A DNA stretch of 64,000 bases from Algibacter sp. L3A6 (GCF_009796825.1 NZ_CP047030.1:1215501-1279500); one strand, 5' to 3'. Positions 1 to 9,572 are shown, numbered from the stretch's first letter. Notes: generated from the sequence alone by a model not told the origin. A program made the numbers and translations.

Positions 1-1902
1 AATAACCATTTGTGGCGCCTTCAATGTTTTTATTGGAGCTTCTGTAGCATACGTAAAACTAGTACCGTACTTACTTGCAATGGTATAATTTTTTATAGTA
101 GTAGCTGCCATAGGATGCTCCCCTAAAAAAGGAATCGTCCAAGCATCCAAAACATTATCATAAGTAGCCCAAACTGCTTTATTTTCATCCGCATCTAAAA
201 TATAGCACAAACTGTTAGGCTTTGGGTTTTCTGGTGAAAAACCTGAACTTATATGAGCAGAAATTAAAAAGTAAGCAGTTGCCAAAAGAAAACCATAAGA
301 CCATCTTTTTTTATGTTTGAAAGTGGAGAAAACCGGAATTAAAAGTCCGAATATTAAAACAACCAAAATCATGGAAGAGACCATCATTTTAAGTCCTAAA
401 CCTACAGGAAACATTTGCACAAAATTAGCCAGTAATAAAAGAACAGGCAAAGCTAAAATAGCATGACTGATAATACCTGGCTTCCTATTTCGAATTAAAA
501 TGAATAAACTCAACAAACTAAAAAATAACGGTAAGACCAGAAAACTCGCTCCTTTTAATAAAAAAGCAACCGCAACTGAAATAATCAGCCAGAAAAATAA
601 CGGAGCAATAAGCAAACTCGCTGCATTTCCTTCTTTATGGATTTTACTGTAAACAAAGAAACAGATTGCTATAGATAAACAAGTAAAAGCCGCAATATAA
701 GTATGCCCGTTATAACTAAACCCCTGAAGAATTTCGCCATATTGTGGATATATTAATTTTAAAGCCGGCCAAGCATACAAACCAATTACAGCCGAAGCGA
801 TAAGCGACACAACAAATGCAAAAAAACCTTTACCAACATCAGCTCTTTTAAAAACACGTGTTCTACCTCCGTAAATTAAAAGCCCAATAAACACGATAAC
901 TGCTAGAATAACCAGAGGTATTATCCATGAAAATGGGTATTTAACCATTCTAAAAACGGGCACATTAAAATACACAAAGTCTTCATCACTTTTTAAAGCA
1001 CTTAAATTAGCCTCACTAAAATAATTAAGCATTGGCATTAAATAAGAACCTTGGTGTTCTAAAGTCTTTCTATCTAACCGCTCGTAAGTATCCATAGCGG
1101 TATGATAATCGAAATGATCGTCTACGAAAGCGAAATTAAAACCATCGATATCGGCATCTTCACGAAACCGAGTTAAATCGGTATCATTAGGTAGCATTTT
1201 ATAAATACTATAAAACAACGAATTCCCAACAGGGTATTGCGGTTTCGCTTTTACAAAGCCTTCTATTAAACCCGCATTACCTTGGTTAGTTTCCACAAGC
1301 ATAATACTTGGACCTCCACTTCCGCGAGCTTCAAAATTTAAAACTAAGCCTACATTTTTTGCCCATTCGTGATGATTAACAAAAATATCTGCACCATTTA
1401 AACCTAATTCTTCCGCATCGGAAATAAGAATGATGATATCATTTTTAGGCGTTTCATTCTTACTTAAAAAAGCACGAACACCTTCTAAAATAGTTACAAC
1501 ACCCGAACCCGCATCACTTGCACCAATTGAGGAATGAGGATTGCTGTCATAATGTGTTAATAGTAAAAGTGCTTTGCCATTTTCTCGACCTTTAATTCGG
1601 GCTATTATATTTTTAGGTTTTGCTAAATTGCCCCAATCGCGAATGGAATAGGCTTCTTGAATTTGAGTTTCTAAACCTAATTTTTGCAATTGGCTTTCAA
1701 TATAGTTACGCACGTCCAAATGTGCATCGCTTCCTAAAAAATGAGGTTCTTTTGAAATTTCTTTAAGATGAACTAAAGCACGTTGTGTAGAAAAATTTTG
1801 GTTTACCTCATCTAAACTAGATATATTTTGAGGCAGTAGCGCCAAAAAACTCCAGTAAATTCCGCCAATAATAATGAGTAAAGCGACAGCTTTTTTTATC
1901 AT
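1..1902 (-). CDS. M28-family zinc peptidase with C-terminal membrane domain (3' end cut)
   Basis: The frame is open from an ATG at 1902 to the window edge, giving 634 codons. It begins with one hydrophobic segment (residues about 5-24), then an M28 peptidase domain. Putative zinc ligands are H117 and D119 (THYDSN) and D130 (GASDAGSG), and the catalytic/metal glutamates lie in SDAEELG (E164/E165), followed by NFEARGSGG. The rest, encoded by about 1-1000, contains many hydrophobic stretches, as in the large membrane-bound M28 proteins of Bacteroidetes. It is probably a membrane-anchored aminopeptidase with the catalytic domain outside the cytoplasm. It diverges from the CBS gene across a 132-base gap. 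The family call is firm; the substrate is unknown and the C-terminus is missing. Confidence 0.85.
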   Translation of the reverse strand, partial: MIKKAVALLIIIGGIYWSFLALLPQNISSLDEVNQNFSTQRALVHLKEISKEPHFLGSDAHLDVRNYIESQLQKLGLETQIQEAYSIRDWGNLAKPKNIIARIKGRENGKALLLLTHYDSNPHSSIGASDAGSGVVTILEGVRAFLSKNETPKNDIIILISDAEELGLNGADIFVNHHEWAKNVGLVLNFEARGSGGPSIMLVETNQGNAGLIEGFVKAKPQYPVGNSLFYSIYKMLPNDTDLTRFREDADIDGFNFAFVDDHFDYHTAMDTYERLDRKTLEHQGSYLMPMLNYFSEANLSALKSDEDFVYFNVPVFRMVKYPFSWIIPLVILAVIVFIGLLIYGGRTRVFKRADVGKGFFAFVVSLIASAVIGLYAWPALKLIYPQYGEILQGFSYNGHTYIAAFTCLSIAICFFVYSKIHKEGNAASLLIAPLFFWLIISVAVAFLLKGASFLVLPLFFSLLSLFILIRNRKPGIISHAILALPVLLLLANFVQMFPVGLGLKMMVSSMILVVLIFGLLIPVFSTFKHKKRWSYGFLLATAYFLISAHISSGFSPENPKPNSLCYILDADENKAVWATYDNVLDAWTIPFLGEHPMAATTIKNYTIASKYGTSFTYATEAPIKTLKAPQMVI

Positions 1903-2034
1903 AACAACACCTTATAAATTTATATATCTAAATATACAATTTTTATAAACGCCATTAATCGAGTTGATGTTGTTTTAGGAAAATTGAAATAAATTTCCTA
2001 TATTTAGAATTACTTTAATTAAAACTAAACAACT

Positions 2035-2502
2035 ATGGGGATAAAAAGTTTTCAAGGCGCGCGAAAGCAGCAAGCCAACGTAGTCGATAGCACACCACTA
2101 AAGGTAAGTGACTATATGACAACAGATTTAATAACATTTACACCAAACCAAACCATAGAAAGCGTCATGCAAAAGTTAATTACGCACCGCATTTCTGGAG
2201 GACCTGTTGTTAATGAAAACAATGAATTGATTGGAGTAATTTCTGAAGGAGATTGTATTAAACAAATTAGCGAAAGTCGTTATTACAATATGCCTATGCA
2301 GGATAAAACTATTGAAAACCATATTACCATGAATGTGGATACTATTGATGGCAACATGAATATTTTTGATGCTGCCAACAAATTCTTATCTGCTAAACGC
2401 CGTAGATTCCCTATTGTTGAAAACGGTAAATTAGTTGGGCAAATTAGTCAAAAAGATGTTCTAAAAGCCGCAATGACTTTAAAGGGACAAAACTGGAAAT
2501 AA
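2035..2502 (+). CDS. CBS-pair domain protein
   Basis: A 155-residue protein made almost entirely of two CBS motifs (about residues 24-80 and 92-148), with typical segments such as VSDYMTTDLITFTP, GGPVVNENNELIGVIS and RRFPIVENGKLVGQIS. CBS pairs bind adenine nucleotides and sense energy state or ionic conditions. There is no fused enzyme domain, so it would have to act on a separate partner. A likely -7 element (TATATTTA) lies about 40 bases upstream. It stands alone between the divergent M28 peptidase and a convergent membrane protein gene. The partner cannot be inferred from the neighbours. Confidence 0.85.
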   Translation: MGIKSFQGARKQQANVVDSTPLKVSDYMTTDLITFTPNQTIESVMQKLITHRISGGPVVNENNELIGVISEGDCIKQISESRYYNMPMQDKTIENHITMNVDTIDGNMNIFDAANKFLSAKRRRFPIVENGKLVGQISQKDVLKAAMTLKGQNWK

Positions 2503-2507
2503 ACGCA

Positions 2508-3218
2508 TTACAATACATTTACACGCAACAAAGCTTTTGGTTCATCTGTAACTAAAAGCTTTTGTTTTTTTGTACCTGTTAGTGTTAGTATTTTAGAGTA
2601 TGAGTATCCCTTTATAGGTTCGCTTAAACTTTCCCATTCCGCCATGCCTTTTACAGCAATATTTTCATCGATTTCAACAACTCCTTCTCTGTAACGCATT
2701 TGTTTATTAACACCGAACAGCCCTGTGCTTTTCTTACCGTGTTTTTTTAAATAAGCTTCTAAATTCTCTGGCGCATCTTTTCTAAATCCTGAGTTTTTGC
2801 TAAAATCTTTTACTAAATGAATGTATTTAGAATCTGCTCTTAAATTAGAAGTTTTTACAATCGCCATCTCACTTGCTGCGGAAATAAAGAAATCTTGACT
2901 TTTAGCATCGTCAATAATTTTACGCCAACTCTTATCGCCTTTAACCTCAACCACAACATGATAATACACGCATTTTCTGCCGCTTAAAGGCGCAACTAAA
3001 GGCTCGCCAACATGCTTGGCCTTACCTATAATTTTTGCGTACTCGTTTCTTTTTATACTGTTTATGCTTTTTTTACGGGTCTTTTTAAACTCCCGAAGCA
3101 TTCTGTTTTTTTTACTGAAATAATACGACAACAAACCTATTAGGATGATAGTCGAAAACATAAAAACAGGAATTAAAAAGTGCTTATTCTCTTGAAAAAG
3201 CGATAAAACATTATCCAT
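2508..3218 (-). CDS. Membrane-anchored protein with GIDE-like domain
   Basis: A 236-residue protein with one N-terminal transmembrane helix (about 14-33), a basic stretch (about 35-60), and a soluble region. The soluble region starts GKAKHVGEPLVAPLSGRKCVYYHVVVEV and contains RYREGVVEIDENIAVKGMAEW near the C-terminus. This layout resembles the GIDE/BAM domain found next to the membrane helices of MULAN-type ubiquitin ligases and in bacterial membrane proteins; no RING finger is present. The function in bacteria is unknown. The stop lies 6 bases from the convergent CBS gene, and the next minus-strand gene upstream ends 8 bases before its start, so the two are probably co-transcribed. The GIDE assignment is by pattern only. 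Confidence 0.6.
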   Translation of the reverse strand: MDNVLSLFQENKHFLIPVFMFSTIILIGLLSYYFSKKNRMLREFKKTRKKSINSIKRNEYAKIIGKAKHVGEPLVAPLSGRKCVYYHVVVEVKGDKSWRKIIDDAKSQDFFISAASEMAIVKTSNLRADSKYIHLVKDFSKNSGFRKDAPENLEAYLKKHGKKSTGLFGVNKQMRYREGVVEIDENIAVKGMAEWESLSEPIKGYSYSKILTLTGTKKQKLLVTDEPKALLRVNVL

Positions 3219-3225
3219 AATTTAA

Positions 3226-3576
3226 TTAACTTTCTCGTTTTACTAATGCGTAATAATCGCCTTCGAGTTCTAAATATCCTTGATCGTAAACAAAATAATA
3301 TACCGTTTGTGCTTTAGTAGTATAAATACTAGTAAAGTAATTAAAATCGAAACCATGCTCGATTAATTTAGCACGTGAGGTTCTCGTTTTTTTATCTGGA
3401 TTTAAGGTTTCTAAAATGCGATAATTTTTCCGAAGTCTATTGTTAGTGTTTCTAATTAAGTTTTTACTATCCTTATTTACCCGATTGTTATAGGCATTTC
3501 TGCAACCATCGGAACAGAATTTTTTATCAATTCTGCCAACAATTTTATCGCCACACTCTGGACATTCCTTTTGCAT
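3226..3576 (-). CDS. Small protein with N-terminal zinc ribbon
   Basis: A 116-residue protein. Residues 1-25 carry a four-cysteine knuckle (CPECGDK then FCSDGCRNAY), followed by a strongly basic helical region and a tyrosine-rich C-terminus (TVYYFVYDQGYLELEGDYYAL). The cysteine pattern resembles DUF2116-type zinc ribbons. It is probably a zinc-binding accessory protein of unknown function. It is located 8 bases upstream of the GIDE-like membrane protein gene, in the same direction. Confidence 0.65.
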   Translation of the reverse strand: MQKECPECGDKIVGRIDKKFCSDGCRNAYNNRVNKDSKNLIRNTNNRLRKNYRILETLNPDKKTRTSRAKLIEHGFDFNYFTSIYTTKAQTVYYFVYDQGYLELEGDYYALVKRES

Positions 3577-3643
3577 AGTGGTTTGTGTTTATTCTTACTC
3601 CATAAAGCTTTTTAGGTATCGAAATACCAAAACTGAGCTTATA

Positions 3644-4138
3644 TTATTTTATTTTTTCGAATTCAAATTGAATTTTCATTTCACCTCCAGATACCATGGC
3701 ATGCATATTATCTCCATGTTTCCAATATTTTATTTTGTTCGGAAAATCGATTGTATTGTTTTCACACATAAATTGATCTGCAGCATGAGCCACACCTTTA
3801 AACGTAACCGATTGTGTTTCTTCCGGAACTTTAACTACTAAATCCCATTGCTTACCAACTTTAACTAAACCTATGTTTTCTTGCTTAATGGTATCTCCAT
3901 TTTGCATGGTAAAACCAATGCCCGAGTATTCGGTTTCACTAATTTTCTCCCAATGTTCAAAAGTCGCTTTTCCTTCCTCTTCGTTTAAGCGTTTCCATTT
4001 CCCTAATAACCAATCGAAATTCTTAAATTCTTCAACAGTAGTTGTAGGTTTTAAATCTGCTTGTACGTTTTCCTTCTTAGTTTCATTACAAGACAGAAAC
4101 AAAATTGCAACACACAACACCCCTACTTTTCTTATCAT
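3644..4138 (-). CDS. Lipoprotein, DUF6265-like
   Basis: A 164-residue protein with a lipoprotein signal (MIRKVGVLCVAILFLSC, lipidated Cys17). The mature domain contains FDWLLGKWKR near its start and a beta-rich body with repeated aromatic residues (EHWEKISETEYSGIGF, KIKYWKHGDNMHAMVSGG). This looks like the single-domain lipocalin-like DUF6265 family. It is exported and membrane-anchored; the ligand is unknown. It starts 35 bases after the upstream GNAT gene ends. Confidence 0.55.
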   Translation of the reverse strand: MIRKVGVLCVAILFLSCNETKKENVQADLKPTTTVEEFKNFDWLLGKWKRLNEEEGKATFEHWEKISETEYSGIGFTMQNGDTIKQENIGLVKVGKQWDLVVKVPEETQSVTFKGVAHAADQFMCENNTIDFPNKIKYWKHGDNMHAMVSGGEMKIQFEFEKIK

Positions 4139-4173
4139 CTTTAAGTTTTATTGCGGTTTATACTTCCTTAGAT

Positions 4174-4620
4174 TTATATCATTTTTTTAAAACACTTACT
4201 ATCTTCAACACCCGAATATTGCCCATAATTTAGCATTAAATGATAGCCGTTTTTTTCATACAATGCAATAGCTTCTGGTTGTTTTATTCCTGTTTCTAAA
4301 ACACATTGCTTAAACCCTAATTCTTTAGCCCATTGCTCTAACTCTGCAAGCATCATTGAAGCAACACCTTTCCCTCTACTTTCCTCAGAGGTATACATGC
4401 GTTTAATTTCCATGATGTCTTGGCTAAATTCTTTTATAGCACCGCAGCCAAGTGGTTTTTGATTTTCTAAGGCTACAACCACATATTTAATACGATCTAC
4501 TTTATTAAATTGAGCATAAAAAGCGTGGTCTTCACCGTCTCTTATCGCTAAATCTCTATCTAGCAGTTTTACCAACTCAATAAAATCTGGGTTTTTAGAG
4601 TTTGTTCTTAGTATTTTCAT
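4174..4620 (-). CDS. GNAT-family N-acetyltransferase
   Basis: A 148-residue single GNAT domain. The acetyl-CoA binding motif A is present as MYTSEESRGKGVASMMLAEL (about residues 75-94), followed by the beta-5 strand CVLETG and the C-terminal ALYEKNGYHL motif. These proteins transfer an acetyl group from acetyl-CoA to an amine; the acceptor is not predictable. It lies in a minus-strand run of small accessory genes. Confidence 0.85.
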   Translation of the reverse strand: MKILRTNSKNPDFIELVKLLDRDLAIRDGEDHAFYAQFNKVDRIKYVVVALENQKPLGCGAIKEFSQDIMEIKRMYTSEESRGKGVASMMLAELEQWAKELGFKQCVLETGIKQPEAIALYEKNGYHLMLNYGQYSGVEDSKCFKKMI

Positions 4621-4764
4621 TTTAAATTGAATTGCCTAGAGCACATACGAAGCTTGTTTACTTGCCTAATTTAACAAATAAAATTTAAATTTCGTATCTC
4701 CACTAATAATCTTACTTTGAAGATGTTCGGTAAAACAATTATTTAGGCGCAATTCATGAAACCT

Positions 4765-5688
4765 CTATTTTTCCAATTGTAGTTCAGCTCTTTTAACTTC
4801 GTCGGACAACTTCTTTTGGCTCCAATATGGTTCTTGAATACTTTTTTTCAATCTTGCTTCCGTTACTAGCCCGTCTCCATTATCTTCAGTCCATGATAGT
4901 ATTTTATACGGAAAGTTTTTCTCTACTTCAATAGAAACCTTTCTATCGTAACTTAGATAGGCAATGTTAAAACGTATAGTACTGTCTTGTTCTGTTTTAG
5001 TAATTTCGGCCTTTGTGGCTTCTAAATCTTTATAAGCAAAACGACTGTATATAGTTGAAAAAATGATATCAACTTTCCCTAAAGGCAACTGACCTTTATT
5101 TAAACGAATACGCGTCATCAGTTCTTCTTCTAGCATAGCTGCGGGAATGGTTTTCTCTGTATCTCCATCGGCTTCAAAATAAGAAAACTGTTTAAAACCG
5201 TAATTGCTCCCATCCAGATTAAGCTGAGTAAACGTGTGTCCGCACCATTCCTGAATGCTTGTATTCAGCTTTAATGTATTTGGGTGTTTTTGAAAATCTA
5301 CGGGTGTAAAAGAAGAGGTTACAATAGAATAATCGTAAATACCTGTAGTAAATTTTCGAACATGGTTTAATTTCATAACCGAAACTAAATCTTCTCCGGC
5401 TTCTTTCGGGTTATCCAACTTCACTTGTTTGCTTATTGAAAAAGGTTCCGTTACAAAAACCAAAACAACTTCACCTTCGCGAATTTCTCCATATCTCGAC
5501 TGTTTTAATGTGTAACTATTTAATTCTGCTGTACCGCTATACCAATACTTATTAAACTCACTGCTTCGCTGCATGGTTTTCTGTTCTTTTACAGGGGTAG
5601 TTTCAGTTGTGGTCGACTTTTTATCGGATTGACAAGCCAAGCAAGAATAAATTGTAAGGAAACAGATTACTTTTAATAGTGAGTTCAT
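4765..5688 (-). CDS. Conserved secreted lipoprotein of unknown function
   Basis: A 307-residue protein. The N-terminus MNSLLKVICFLTIYSCLAC is a lipoprotein signal, followed by a low-complexity Thr/Lys linker and a single large domain (from FNKYWYSGTAELNSYTL). Bacteroidetes homologues of this type are often labelled septum formation inhibitor Maf, but no Maf nucleotide pyrophosphatase motif is visible here, and the export signal argues against a cytosolic Maf enzyme. The cellular role is unknown. Confidence 0.6.
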   Translation of the reverse strand: MNSLLKVICFLTIYSCLACQSDKKSTTTETTPVKEQKTMQRSSEFNKYWYSGTAELNSYTLKQSRYGEIREGEVVLVFVTEPFSISKQVKLDNPKEAGEDLVSVMKLNHVRKFTTGIYDYSIVTSSFTPVDFQKHPNTLKLNTSIQEWCGHTFTQLNLDGSNYGFKQFSYFEADGDTEKTIPAAMLEEELMTRIRLNKGQLPLGKVDIIFSTIYSRFAYKDLEATKAEITKTEQDSTIRFNIAYLSYDRKVSIEVEKNFPYKILSWTEDNGDGLVTEARLKKSIQEPYWSQKKLSDEVKRAELQLEK

Positions 5689-5762
5689 ATTTTTTTTGAA
5701 TTATAATAGTCCCTGTATATGACGCTTTTTGATGAAATAAATTACAAGGAAAAGCCTTTAAT

Positions 5763-6149
5763 TTACTGAACATCATCATTTACTTCAACCCAATATCCGT
5801 TGGGATCTTGAAAATAAACTTGCCTAATACCATCTTGGCGTATATAATATTTGTTTGGTACATCTAACCAATCGGAATAATCAATTTTTAATTCGTTTAG
5901 ACATGCTATAAACTCATCAAAATTCGTTGTTGTTAAAGCAAAATGAACAGCCTTGTTTATTTTTATTTCAGCATCTGGAAGTGGAATAAGATGAAGTTGT
6001 TTCCCTTCACCTAAAGACAACCATCGCGTTTTAGAATTAGAAGCTGTATTCTCAATTTCTTTAAGCTGAAACAGTTTTTGATAAAACGCGGTAGATTGAT
6101 CTACATTTTTTACAGAAAGCGCTATATGATTGAATAAAAAAGTACTCAT
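5763..6149 (-). CDS. VOC/glyoxalase-like protein
   Basis: A 128-residue VOC-fold protein. The first beta-alpha-beta unit is FNHIALSVKNVDQSTAFYQK and the end is IRQVYFQDPNGYWVEVND, which carries the usual metal-ligand glutamate. The start at 6149 (MSTFLFNH) was chosen because the domain begins immediately there and the 14 extra N-terminal residues of the longer frame match nothing. VOC proteins include glyoxalases, dioxygenases and antibiotic-binding proteins; the substrate cannot be told. Confidence 0.8.
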   Translation of the reverse strand: MSTFLFNHIALSVKNVDQSTAFYQKLFQLKEIENTASNSKTRWLSLGEGKQLHLIPLPDAEIKINKAVHFALTTTNFDEFIACLNELKIDYSDWLDVPNKYYIRQDGIRQVYFQDPNGYWVEVNDDVQ

Positions 6150-6252
6150 GTATTTAATTTTATGACACTCAAATATCGGAATTATTATCATGACAATAAA
6201 AAAATAATCTAAATTTCAATTTAGACTAGACTCACTTTAAGGACTTTAATAA

Positions 6253-7407
6253 CTACTTCTGCTTTATTTGCAACAACATTGTTCTTGCATTTTCATTTTC
6301 CAGATTCAATTCAATGGATTTCTCATACGCCTCAATTGCTTCTGCTTTTTTATCTGATTGCAATAAAGCCTCACCATAACTATCGTAAGCATTCCAACTA
6401 TCAGGAAACAGCATGATATTCAATTTAAAAATCTGTAACGCCTTGTCTAACGCTCCACCTCTCAAAAGCGAATATGCCCATTCATTCAAATCACCTTCCG
6501 AATGTTTATTTTCTATTTCAACCTTTTTAGTTTCAATAGACAAATCAATAGCATTATCGAAAGCCTTTTTCAAAAACTCATTTTGCTTCTTCCCGTCTAA
6601 GGTTTCGGAGTATGCCTTTATAATTGTATTAATTGTTAACTCTGGATTATCTTGAAAAACAGCATGACCACTACCTTCGGCTAAAACATTTTCTACATTA
6701 TCATTTTGGTCACCAAGTTCTTTGTGAAGTTTAAGCCATCGACCTGAAAGTATTTCAGGGTAACCTGGAAAAGAATTTTCAGGAAAAACATTTATAATTG
6801 AAATGTTTTTCGGGAATTCCATATTTCGCACATAGCGCATTGTCTCATTGAAATTCACATTTAAATAATAATCACCCGAAGGCTTTTCTATAGTACTGAT
6901 ATCAACATTGTGATCTCTCATTGTTAGCAACTCCTCATTCCAGAAATTACTAAGTGTAACATCGATTAAAACAACAGACTTCACTTTTTTAGGGTGTTTA
7001 TTTGCGTACAATAAATTATAAAGCCCGCCGTAAGAATGAGAAACTAGAATAACTTCTTGGTTATAACCCAACCTTAAAAGTCCTGCTTCTAGTTCTTTAA
7101 CACCATTTTCTATTCCAAAATCAGATTCATTTTTTAAATTCGGATTTAACTCACTTGTTCCAAATCCAGACCTGTCATAAGTTATTAGTGTTGTACCTGT
7201 AATTTCATGAATGTTTTCTAATATATCACTCCAAACAGAAGCATCATTCCCTCCACCTGCTTCAAAAAGAATTGGAGTTCCTTCTCCTCTCATTATTTTG
7301 AAATGCATTTTATAACCTCCAACATCTACAAGAGTATCTAAGGTTTGAGAATGCATTGAGATTGATAACAATAAAAATATTACGAATTTAAAATAGAAAT
7401 ATCTCAT
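6253..7407 (-). CDS. Secreted alpha/beta hydrolase with C-terminal TPR repeats
   Basis: A 384-residue protein. It has a signal peptide (about residues 1-21), an alpha/beta-hydrolase domain (about 25-265) with nucleophile S125 in VSHSYGG, oxyanion-side FEAGGG, and a late histidine in GSGHAVFQ. Two to three TPR units follow (about 300-380), including SWNAYDSYGEALLQSDKKAEAIEAYEKSIEL. This architecture is common in Bacteroidetes serine hydrolases and in proteins next to beta-lactamase-like enzymes. It probably acts in the periplasm as an esterase or peptidase; the substrate is unknown. Confidence 0.8.
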   Translation of the reverse strand: MRYFYFKFVIFLLLSISMHSQTLDTLVDVGGYKMHFKIMRGEGTPILFEAGGGNDASVWSDILENIHEITGTTLITYDRSGFGTSELNPNLKNESDFGIENGVKELEAGLLRLGYNQEVILVSHSYGGLYNLLYANKHPKKVKSVVLIDVTLSNFWNEELLTMRDHNVDISTIEKPSGDYYLNVNFNETMRYVRNMEFPKNISIINVFPENSFPGYPEILSGRWLKLHKELGDQNDNVENVLAEGSGHAVFQDNPELTINTIIKAYSETLDGKKQNEFLKKAFDNAIDLSIETKKVEIENKHSEGDLNEWAYSLLRGGALDKALQIFKLNIMLFPDSWNAYDSYGEALLQSDKKAEAIEAYEKSIELNLENENARTMLLQIKQK

Positions 7408-7504
7408 GTAGTTTGTAATTTACAATGTTTGGTTAAAGCTATGGTTTGTTCACTTGTATTTTCCGAAGAAAACCAAATGCAACACAAGAGATTTCTTGCT
7501 TTTA

Positions 7505-8101
7505 TTACCTCGCCTTTAGCACCTCAAATTCCATGCCATTCCACTTTAACCATATATTGTAGTCCACACTTTTATCTTCAGTAAAATACTCGTGCTCTAT
7601 CATCCATGTATCAAAGCGTGCTTCAATTTTTAATGTTTCCATATCCAAGTAATAATATACACGACTATTGTATTCTGATATTCCTTTAAATTGATTTTCC
7701 TTCAAGAAAAAATCTTTTGCTTGTATAGATGGCAATACATTAATTTTCTTTAGAATATTATTATAACTCTTTTCCCAAGTCTCGATATTAGACGTTTTTT
7801 CATTTTCTGTATGAGAAACAAGCATTAAAGTGCCATCAGTTTTGGTTAGAAAAAACAATGTTACTTGAGAAAACGGATGCTTACATGAAATTGTTAGTCT
7901 TTCTTTATTTTGAAATGAAACTTTCCAATTTGAAGATTCTCCGTTTTTAACCAAATTATTTATTTCTCCAGATGAAATTCCTTCGGTTGTGTTATCAAAA
8001 AGAGAATTGGGAGCAGCTGAAAGAAAATCAGTCAATGCGTTTTGCCCATAAGACACCAAAGTTATTAGTGTAATTAGGATAAAAGAAGTTTTCTTAGTCA
8101 T
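7505..8101 (-). CDS. Secreted hypothetical protein
   Basis: A 198-residue protein when started at 8101, where MTKKTSFILITLITLVSYGQ gives a clean signal peptide; the longer frame from 8134 would put 11 extra residues before it. The mature part shows no recognised motif. It is beta-rich with many aromatic residues and is probably periplasmic. It lies in a run of small hypothetical genes with no functional clue. Confidence 0.55.
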   Translation of the reverse strand: MTKKTSFILITLITLVSYGQNALTDFLSAAPNSLFDNTTEGISSGEINNLVKNGESSNWKVSFQNKERLTISCKHPFSQVTLFFLTKTDGTLMLVSHTENEKTSNIETWEKSYNNILKKINVLPSIQAKDFFLKENQFKGISEYNSRVYYYLDMETLKIEARFDTWMIEHEYFTEDKSVDYNIWLKWNGMEFEVLKAR

Positions 8102-8189
8102 TATTTTTCTATGCATAACAGAAGTATTTATCAAACAGAAAATTCACAAGAGTTTTGGCGAAAACGACATACAATATCATCATCCATAA

Positions 8190-8651
8190 TTATTGGTTGT
8201 TTTTCTTCATTCTCTCGAACAGTTCAATTTCAGAAACATTCAATTTTGATTTCGGAATCGCTATTGCAAATGGTCTTGCTTGATTTAAAGTTAGCCATAT
8301 ACTTTCTTTGTTCAATTCAATATTCTTAATCCAATTCCAATCTTTCAATTCGGTTAAGTCTTTATTGTTATGATTAATTTTGATTTCAGTTTCATTAAAT
8401 TCTACCGTGGCGTCAAAGTTTATTTTTTTAGCAAAAGTTTTAGCACTTATGTATTGCAAAGGCCACAATATTAAATTGATTCCTGCAAAAAACATTAGCG
8501 CTGTTACTATTGGGCTTAATCCGTTTATTGGTTTTAAAAACCCAAGAATTAAAGACAATATCAAGTATTTCCAGATGGATTTCTTCATAAAAAAGTGAAC
8601 CTTCGCTTTAAGAATATTCTCGAAGTTTGACACCAATCTTTGTTTTATCAT
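8190..8651 (-). CDS. YcxB-like membrane protein
   Basis: A 153-residue protein with two adjacent transmembrane segments (about residues 26-66, containing PINGLSPIVTALMFFAGINLILWP) and a C-terminal domain with TVEFNETEIKI, WNWIKNIELNKESIWL and AIAIPKSKL. This topology and the alternating-strand C-terminus match YcxB-like proteins, whose function is unknown. A second ATG at 8588 (MKKSIWKYL) is possible, but the residues before it look like the usual YcxB N-terminal helix. Confidence 0.55.
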   Translation of the reverse strand: MIKQRLVSNFENILKAKVHFFMKKSIWKYLILSLILGFLKPINGLSPIVTALMFFAGINLILWPLQYISAKTFAKKINFDATVEFNETEIKINHNNKDLTELKDWNWIKNIELNKESIWLTLNQARPFAIAIPKSKLNVSEIELFERMKKNNQ

Positions 8652-8705
8652 TTTTTGTTTTTTGTTTTTATATACTCTTTAATTCTCGTGAATACCAATA
8701 ATTAC

Positions 8706-9572
8706 TTACGAGGCTAATTCTGGCTCTGCAGCTCGCTTTTTTCTATTATAGTAAGCCCCAACACCAATTATGGTTATTACCTCTGCTATAATTGATAAAT
8801 AAGAACCCTCGAACCCGAAAGCTCCGCCGTTTATTAAATTGCTTTCAATTATTTTAAATTCAATTATTGAGTATGTGTCTTGACCACTAACGTTAAAACC
8901 TAAAAGTGTTTGAAATAAATTCCAACTTAAATGCATTGCAATTGGAAACCATAAATTTTTGGTATAGATATATGATAAACCAAGAAGAATACCTGCTAAG
9001 AATAAATCGAATAAAGAAAACAAAGTAACGTTTGGGTTTAACCCGTGCATTAATGAAAACAGCATAGATGAAACAATTAAGGCAACATATTTATTAAATG
9101 AACTCATTAGGTTTTTCAGAATATAACCACGAAAAAGTGTTTCTTCAACAATAGCTACAATGGTAAAAAATAGTATTGATATTATTAACTCCAGAAAATT
9201 GAATTTAACATTTATAAAAAATATCTCCTCGAAGTAAATCAATAAAACATAACCTGATGTCATTATTATTAAACCAATTGCTATACCCACAACAAACTCT
9301 TTTAATCTATTTTTAGTTTGAAATCCTAGTTTAATAAAACGCTCTTTATCTACAAATTTCATAAAAAGACCTATCACTAAAAAAGTCCTCAATAAATTAA
9401 AACAACTCGTTATTAATTGTTCTTTTGAAGTTTCTACATACTCTAAATTTCCAAACTCAACACCCGCGACTAAACTTCCAATATATTGGAACAATCCAAC
9501 AATCATAAAATACGATATCATGAATAAAAATATCCTTCCAACCGTATTCATTTTAGTTCCAATAGTGTTCAT
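8706..9572 (-). CDS. CPBP-family intramembrane metalloprotease
   Basis: A 288-residue multi-pass membrane protein. The CPBP/CAAX-protease signature is complete: EETLFRGYI (paired glutamates and arginine), then FSLMHGLNP, then AMHLSWNLFQ. The family includes Rce1-like prenyl proteases and bacteriocin self-immunity proteins; which applies is unknown. A second ATG seven residues in (MNTVGRIF) may be the real start. It lies between two unrelated hypothetical genes, with no peptide or bacteriocin gene beside it. Confidence 0.85.
   Translation of the reverse strand: MNTIGTKMNTVGRIFLFMISYFMIVGLFQYIGSLVAGVEFGNLEYVETSKEQLITSCFNLLRTFLVIGLFMKFVDKERFIKLGFQTKNRLKEFVVGIAIGLIIMTSGYVLLIYFEEIFFINVKFNFLELIISILFFTIVAIVEETLFRGYILKNLMSSFNKYVALIVSSMLFSLMHGLNPNVTLFSLFDLFLAGILLGLSYIYTKNLWFPIAMHLSWNLFQTLLGFNVSGQDTYSIIEFKIIESNLINGGAFGFEGSYLSIIAEVITIIGVGAYYNRKKRAAEPELAS

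Noticed and set aside
4765..5688. Septum formation inhibitor Maf
   Set aside because: The label is common for this lipoprotein type, but there is a lipoprotein signal and no Maf nucleotide-binding motif.
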